Positions 60,856-64,000 of a stretch of 64,000 nucleotides of DNA are shown here, piece by piece (position 1 is the first letter of the stretch; every line of letters begins with the position of its first letter). The stretch lies in contig CM076152.1 in the NCBI GenBank assembly GCA_038025085.1, positions 39,154,501 to 39,218,500 of the forward strand. Direction: 5' to 3'. A program made the position numbers and the translations under genes. Under the pieces are notes generated by a model. The model was not told the origin of the DNA, did not search any database, and worked only from the letters and a program-made list of their open reading frames with translations. Source of the stretch: Tetragonia tetragonoides. Its lineage: Eukaryota; Streptophyta; Magnoliopsida; Caryophyllales; Aizoaceae.

Positions 60856-61604
60856 TGTTGAGGTAACGCCCCAAATACCAAATAATATTTAGTTGTGTTT
60901 TATTTTATTTTAGTTTTGTAAAGAAAATAAAATAGAACAAAAAGAAAAAAAGAAAAAAAAAAGAAGGAAGTTAAAAAGTTGGGAAAACAAAAAGGCTTAA
61001 GCCTTTTGGTTTTCTTTAGTTGATGATTGGGAAACAAAAGGTCTTAGCCTTTTGGTCTTCTTTAGTTGTTGATGATTGAATATAAAAGGGGCAAGCCCTT
61101 TGTTTTTGAAATGGCCGAGTGATTGAGTTTGGTAGTAAAAGGAAGCCCAAACAAAACGAAAGAAGGGAGAGCCAAGTGAGTGAGAGACAAACAAAGTGTG
61201 AGAGAAATTGAGTATTTCTCCAAAGAGGTTTGTTCCAGTTCACGGTTGATTCGGTTTGTTCGGGTGAAGGTAATCGCAGTATTCGGATCGGTCATCGACA
61301 GGTATTTGTGGGTGTATCTTTGGTTTTGTGGGAGTACCAAATTGAGTTAGAGTTTGTCAATTTGTACTAGTACCAAAGATAGATAGTCTACTTGTTGATT
61401 GATCTTGTGATTGTTGCCGATTGTACTCTTGATAATTATAGTGGATTATTGTTTAGTGCGTGGAGATCCGCACCGTGGTTTTTCCCCTAATTGAGAGGGG
61501 TTTTCCACGTAAAATTGTTTGTGTTGTTTTTTGGGTTCTTGCACTTTATTTTTCCGTTTATCTGTTGTTGTGATTGTGGGTAAATACCGTAGTTTTCCCC
61601 AACA
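60856..61604 (+). repeat. 5' LTR, 749 bp
   Basis: TG..CA ends; contains a poly-purine A/G-rich stretch near 60935-60970 and short GGCTTAAGCCTTTTGG and GTCTTAGCCTTTTGG hairpin-like repeats near 61000-61050. Confidence 0.95.
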
Positions 61605-61605
61605 G

Positions 61606-61617
61606 TGGTATCAGAGC
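61606..61617 (+). other. Primer-binding site, initiator tRNA-Met type
   Basis: TGGTATCAGAGC lies one base after the 5' LTR, the usual Copia minus-strand priming site. Confidence 0.93.
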
Positions 61618-61686
61618 CAGGTTGTAGGATCGGTGGTGGGAAAATTACTGTATTTGTTGAAGGAGGAATTATTTTGTGCAAGTAAC

Positions 61687-63036
61687 ATGTCTGGTAGTGT
61701 GCCCAAATTTGAAATCCCTTTGTTTGATGGTAAAATTAATTTTACTGTGTGGAAGAGTACGGTTGAGGATTTGTTGGTTCAACAAAATTTAGATGAGGCT
61801 TTAGATGAGACAAAGCCTAGTGGGGTGACCGATGCCCAATGGACATCAAAGAAGAAGAAAGCTGTCAGTACTATTAGATTAGCTATGGCTCCGGAGATCA
61901 AGTATAATTACTTGACTGAGACAGATCCAAAGAAGTTGTTGGATAAGCTCCAGAGTGTATATGCATCAAAGTCACTGACTAACAAGCTTTGTTTGAGATA
62001 TGAGTTGTACCAGCTAAAGATGGAGCAAGGTACAGCGTTGCAGGACCACATTAACAGTTTTAACCAGCTAGTATGTCAGTTGAGAAATGCAGATGAGAAG
62101 ATCTCCGATCAAGAGGAGGCATTGTTATTGTTGGCTTCACTACCCAAGTCCTACAGGCCAATTGTGCAGACATTACTTGTAGGGAGGACAGAGATTACAC
62201 TAGATGAAGCAATGACAGTGTTGAGAGAGAATGATCGGATGATGTTGCAGGTTGATGGTGTATCTCCTAGTGATGGAGGAGATAGAGTACTAGCTGCGGA
62301 GGTGTCCGAGAGAGGGAGGAATCATGAGAGAAGAGGTGGTGGCCCGAGAAGTAGGTCGAAGTCGCGCGCGAGAGACTTTAGTAACATAGAGTGTTACTAT
62401 TGTGGTGAGAAGGGTCATATTCAGAGTCGTTGCCCAAAGATGAGAGATGATTTGAAGAGTTTCAAGCAGCTGCAAGAGAAGATGGGTAAGACCAAAATTG
62501 ATGATGATAGAGGTTCCTCTAATGTAATTATGTCTTGTGATGGTAATAAGGAGTTGTTCTTGGCTAGTAACGATGAGGGGAAGGAAAGCCAAGAGAGTTG
62601 GGTGTTGGACTCCGGCGCTTCGGTTCACATTTGTAGAGACCATGCTATGTTTGATACTTTGTGCCAAGATGGAGAGTATGGTGACATCAACATGGGGAGT
62701 GGTAAGTTGAAGGTGAAAGGGATGGGTAGCATCCGAATTGAGCTCCATGGTGGTGTGACTAGAACTTTCCACAATGTGAGGTATGTACCCGATGCTCGTG
62801 TTAACGTGATTTCGTTGGGTGAGTTGACATCGCAAGGGTGTAGATACATTGGTACGGGAAGATGGTGCAAAGTGTATCGTGGTGCTACTTTGATTGTGCA
62901 AGGGAGGAAGGCGGAGAACAACTTGTGCTATGTTGAGGGTCATTGCGTAGGGAGGAGCAAGACCGTGAAGAAGAAGGTCTGTTTTTCGGACAAGGTGGAA
63001 GTATTTGGTGATTTGGGTCGAGGGAGGATTTGTTGA
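61687..63036 (+). CDS. GAG-protease polyprotein of the Copia element, 449 residues
   Basis: Starting at the MSGSVPKFEIPLFDG Met, which is where the GAG (UBN2-type) family begins; an upstream in-frame ATG at 61519 lies in the LTR. Capsid-like region covers about 1-185. The zinc knuckle CYYCGEKGHIQSRC starts at residue 236. The retroviral-type aspartic protease has DSGA at 308-311 and ends with the usual VRYVPDARVNVISLGELT. The frame ends at TGT TGA, the first six bases of the 3' LTR, shortly after a basic KKKVCF segment, exactly where an autonomous element would continue into integrase. No stop or shift inside, so GAG particles and protease could be made. Confidence 0.93.
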   Translation: MSGSVPKFEIPLFDGKINFTVWKSTVEDLLVQQNLDEALDETKPSGVTDAQWTSKKKKAVSTIRLAMAPEIKYNYLTETDPKKLLDKLQSVYASKSLTNKLCLRYELYQLKMEQGTALQDHINSFNQLVCQLRNADEKISDQEEALLLLASLPKSYRPIVQTLLVGRTEITLDEAMTVLRENDRMMLQVDGVSPSDGGDRVLAAEVSERGRNHERRGGGPRSRSKSRARDFSNIECYYCGEKGHIQSRCPKMRDDLKSFKQLQEKMGKTKIDDDRGSSNVIMSCDGNKELFLASNDEGKESQESWVLDSGASVHICRDHAMFDTLCQDGEYGDINMGSGKLKVKGMGSIRIELHGGVTRTFHNVRYVPDARVNVISLGELTSQGCRYIGTGRWCKVYRGATLIVQGRKAENNLCYVEGHCVGRSKTVKKKVCFSDKVEVFGDLGRGRIC

Positions 63037-63779
63037 GGTAACGCCCCAAATACCAAATAATATTTAGTTGTGTTTTATTTTATTTTAGTTTTGTAAAGAA
63101 AATAAAATAGAACAAAAAGAAAAAAAGAAAAAAAAAAGAAGGAAGTTAAAAAGTTGGGAAAACAAAAAGGCTTAAGCCTTTTGGTTTTCTTTAGTTGATG
63201 ATTGGGAAACAAAAGGTCTTAGCCTTTTGGTCTTCTTTAGTTGTTGATGATTGAATATAAAAGGGGCAAGCCCTTTGTTTTTGAAATGGCCGAGTGATTG
63301 AGTTTGGTAGTAAAAGGAAGCCCAAACAAAACGAAAGAAGGGAGAGCCAAGTGAGTGAGAGACAAACAAAGTGTGAGAGAAATTGAGTATTTCTCCAAAG
63401 AGGTTTGTTCCAGTTCACGGTTGATTCGGTTTGTTCGGGTGAAGGTAATCGCAGTATTCGGATCGGTCATCGACAGGTATTTGTGGGTGTATCTTTGGTT
63501 TTGTGGGAGTACCAAATTGAGTTAGAGTTTGTCAATTTGTACTAGTACCAAAGATAGATAGTCTACTTGTTGATTGATCTTGTGATTGTTGCCGATTGTA
63601 CTCTTGATAATTATAGTGGATTATTGTTTAGTGCGTGGAGATCCGCACCGTGGTTTTTCCCCTAATTGAGAGGGGTTTTCCACGTAAAATTGTTTGTGTT
63701 GTTTTTTGGGTTCTTGCACTTTATTTTTCCGTTTATCTGTTGTTGTGATTGTGGGTAAATACCGTAGTTTTCCCCAACA
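63031..63779 (+). repeat. 3' LTR, 749 bp
   Basis: Same length and apparently the same sequence as the 5' LTR; followed by target duplication AATCT at 63780-63784. Confidence 0.95.
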
Positions 63780-64000
63780 AATCTGGAGAGTATAGCTGTC
63801 GATGGAAGAAAATTAGTCATTAATCCTTCCATATTTACTAATTCCGCCAAATCTGGAACCATTATTGAATCGAGAACGTCCTTGTCTTATCATCCAGAAA
63901 AAGTTTTTCATCCTTTTGTTAAAGTAGTATGTTTCGTTATTAGTATTGTTGTTTTTGTCTTGGTAATTACTGCATCATAATATAGAAGAGACATTATGTT
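63780..64000 (+). pseudogene. Aspartic protease fragment, copy B, right part
   Basis: After the target repeat the frame resumes with NLESIAVDGRKLVINPSIF, then SGTIIESRTSLSYH, in which the second active-site Asp (family SGTIVDSGT) reads Glu, with Arg for Gly. It continues to VFHPFVK and then runs into the window end. Together with the TGA in the left part this copy is inactive. Confidence 0.72.

Larger units (their letters stand above)
60856..63779 (+). mobile_element. Young non-autonomous Copia element with GAG-protease only (TR-GAG type)
   Basis: 5' LTR 60856-61604 and 3' LTR 63031-63779 are both 749 bp, start TGTTGAGG, end CCCCAACA, and look identical on reading. The primer-binding site TGGTATCAGAGC follows at 61606. 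A purine-rich GAGGGAGGATT precedes the 3' LTR. Target duplication is AATCT. The interior is 1.4 kb and holds one frame, GAG plus protease; integrase, reverse transcriptase and RNase H are absent. Identical LTRs imply a very recent insertion, which required enzymes from an autonomous Tork-like partner elsewhere. It lies in an aspartic-protease pseudogene exon. Confidence 0.93.

Noticed and set aside
61519..61686. Upstream extension of the GAG frame from ATG at 61519
   Set aside because: This part lies mostly in the LTR and PBS; the family's GAG begins at the MSGSVPKF Met.
62290..62943. 217-codon open frame on the minus strand inside the Copia element
   Set aside because: It is the antisense shadow of the GAG-protease frame; no family similarity.
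1..64000. tRNA, rRNA, CRISPR or bacterial-type operon features
   Set aside because: None seen; the two tRNA-like heads near 1.0-1.4 kb do not complete a cloverleaf and are better explained as SINEs.

Overview
This is nuclear DNA of a flowering plant, most likely a eudicot. The genes have many short exons with GT..AG introns and long AT-rich spacers. The protein families are plant-specific (MS2-type fatty acyl reductase, MYB-CC and group A bZIP factors, AGO4-clade Argonaute, UBA2-type RRM protein). Copia, chromovirus, LINE, Helitron, MULE, hAT-like and SINE debris lies between them. The species cannot be fixed from this sequence.

Layout. 1-2.7 kb: spacer with two tRNA-derived SINE-like pieces and a near-perfect palindrome. 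2.73-6.09 kb (+): complete nine-exon plastid-type fatty acyl reductase (MS2/FAR2 type). 7.27-10.72 kb (+): L-2-hydroxyglutarate dehydrogenase with one in-frame TGA. 11.3-12.74 kb: non-autonomous Helitron (- strand). 13.12-15.7 kb (-): decayed Ale-like Copia relic. 17.0-22.69 kb (+): MYB-CC transcription factor. 23.6-24.5 kb: LINE scraps around an LTR-like insert. 25.50-26.56 kb: Mutator-like element with inverted ends and near-matching 9-bp target duplications, enclosing the first exon of an aldo-keto reductase (a Pack-MULE). 28.97-34.37 kb (+): AGO4-clade Argonaute with three disabling changes. 35.85-38.65 kb (-): AREB3/DPBF3-type bZIP. 40.3-43.3 kb: hAT-like MITE pair, TA microsatellite and a 222-bp duplication. 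48.06-49.57 kb (-): UBA2A-type RRM protein. 50.75-57.38 kb (-): HINT1-type HIT protein with a decayed chromovirus in intron 1. 58.7-64 kb (+): two tandem aspartic-protease pseudogenes, the second split by a 2.9-kb Copia element with apparently identical LTRs, coding only for GAG and protease.

The order L2HGDH - AREB3 - UBA2A matches three consecutive Arabidopsis genes as I remember them (At3g56840, At3g56850, At3g56860). The interval therefore looks like an ancient syntenic block inflated by insertions. The genes form no single pathway; they are ordinary neighbours (lipid reduction for pollen wall, organic-acid clean-up, phosphate/growth regulation, RNA-directed DNA methylation, ABA response, RNA binding). 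The most interesting material is mobile: the very young GAG-only retroelement, the exon-carrying MULE and the Helitron. The lesions in the AGO4-like gene come next.

Limits: exon borders were placed by eye from splice consensus, reading phase and remembered family sequences. No alignment or expression data were used, and single-base lesions could be assembly errors.
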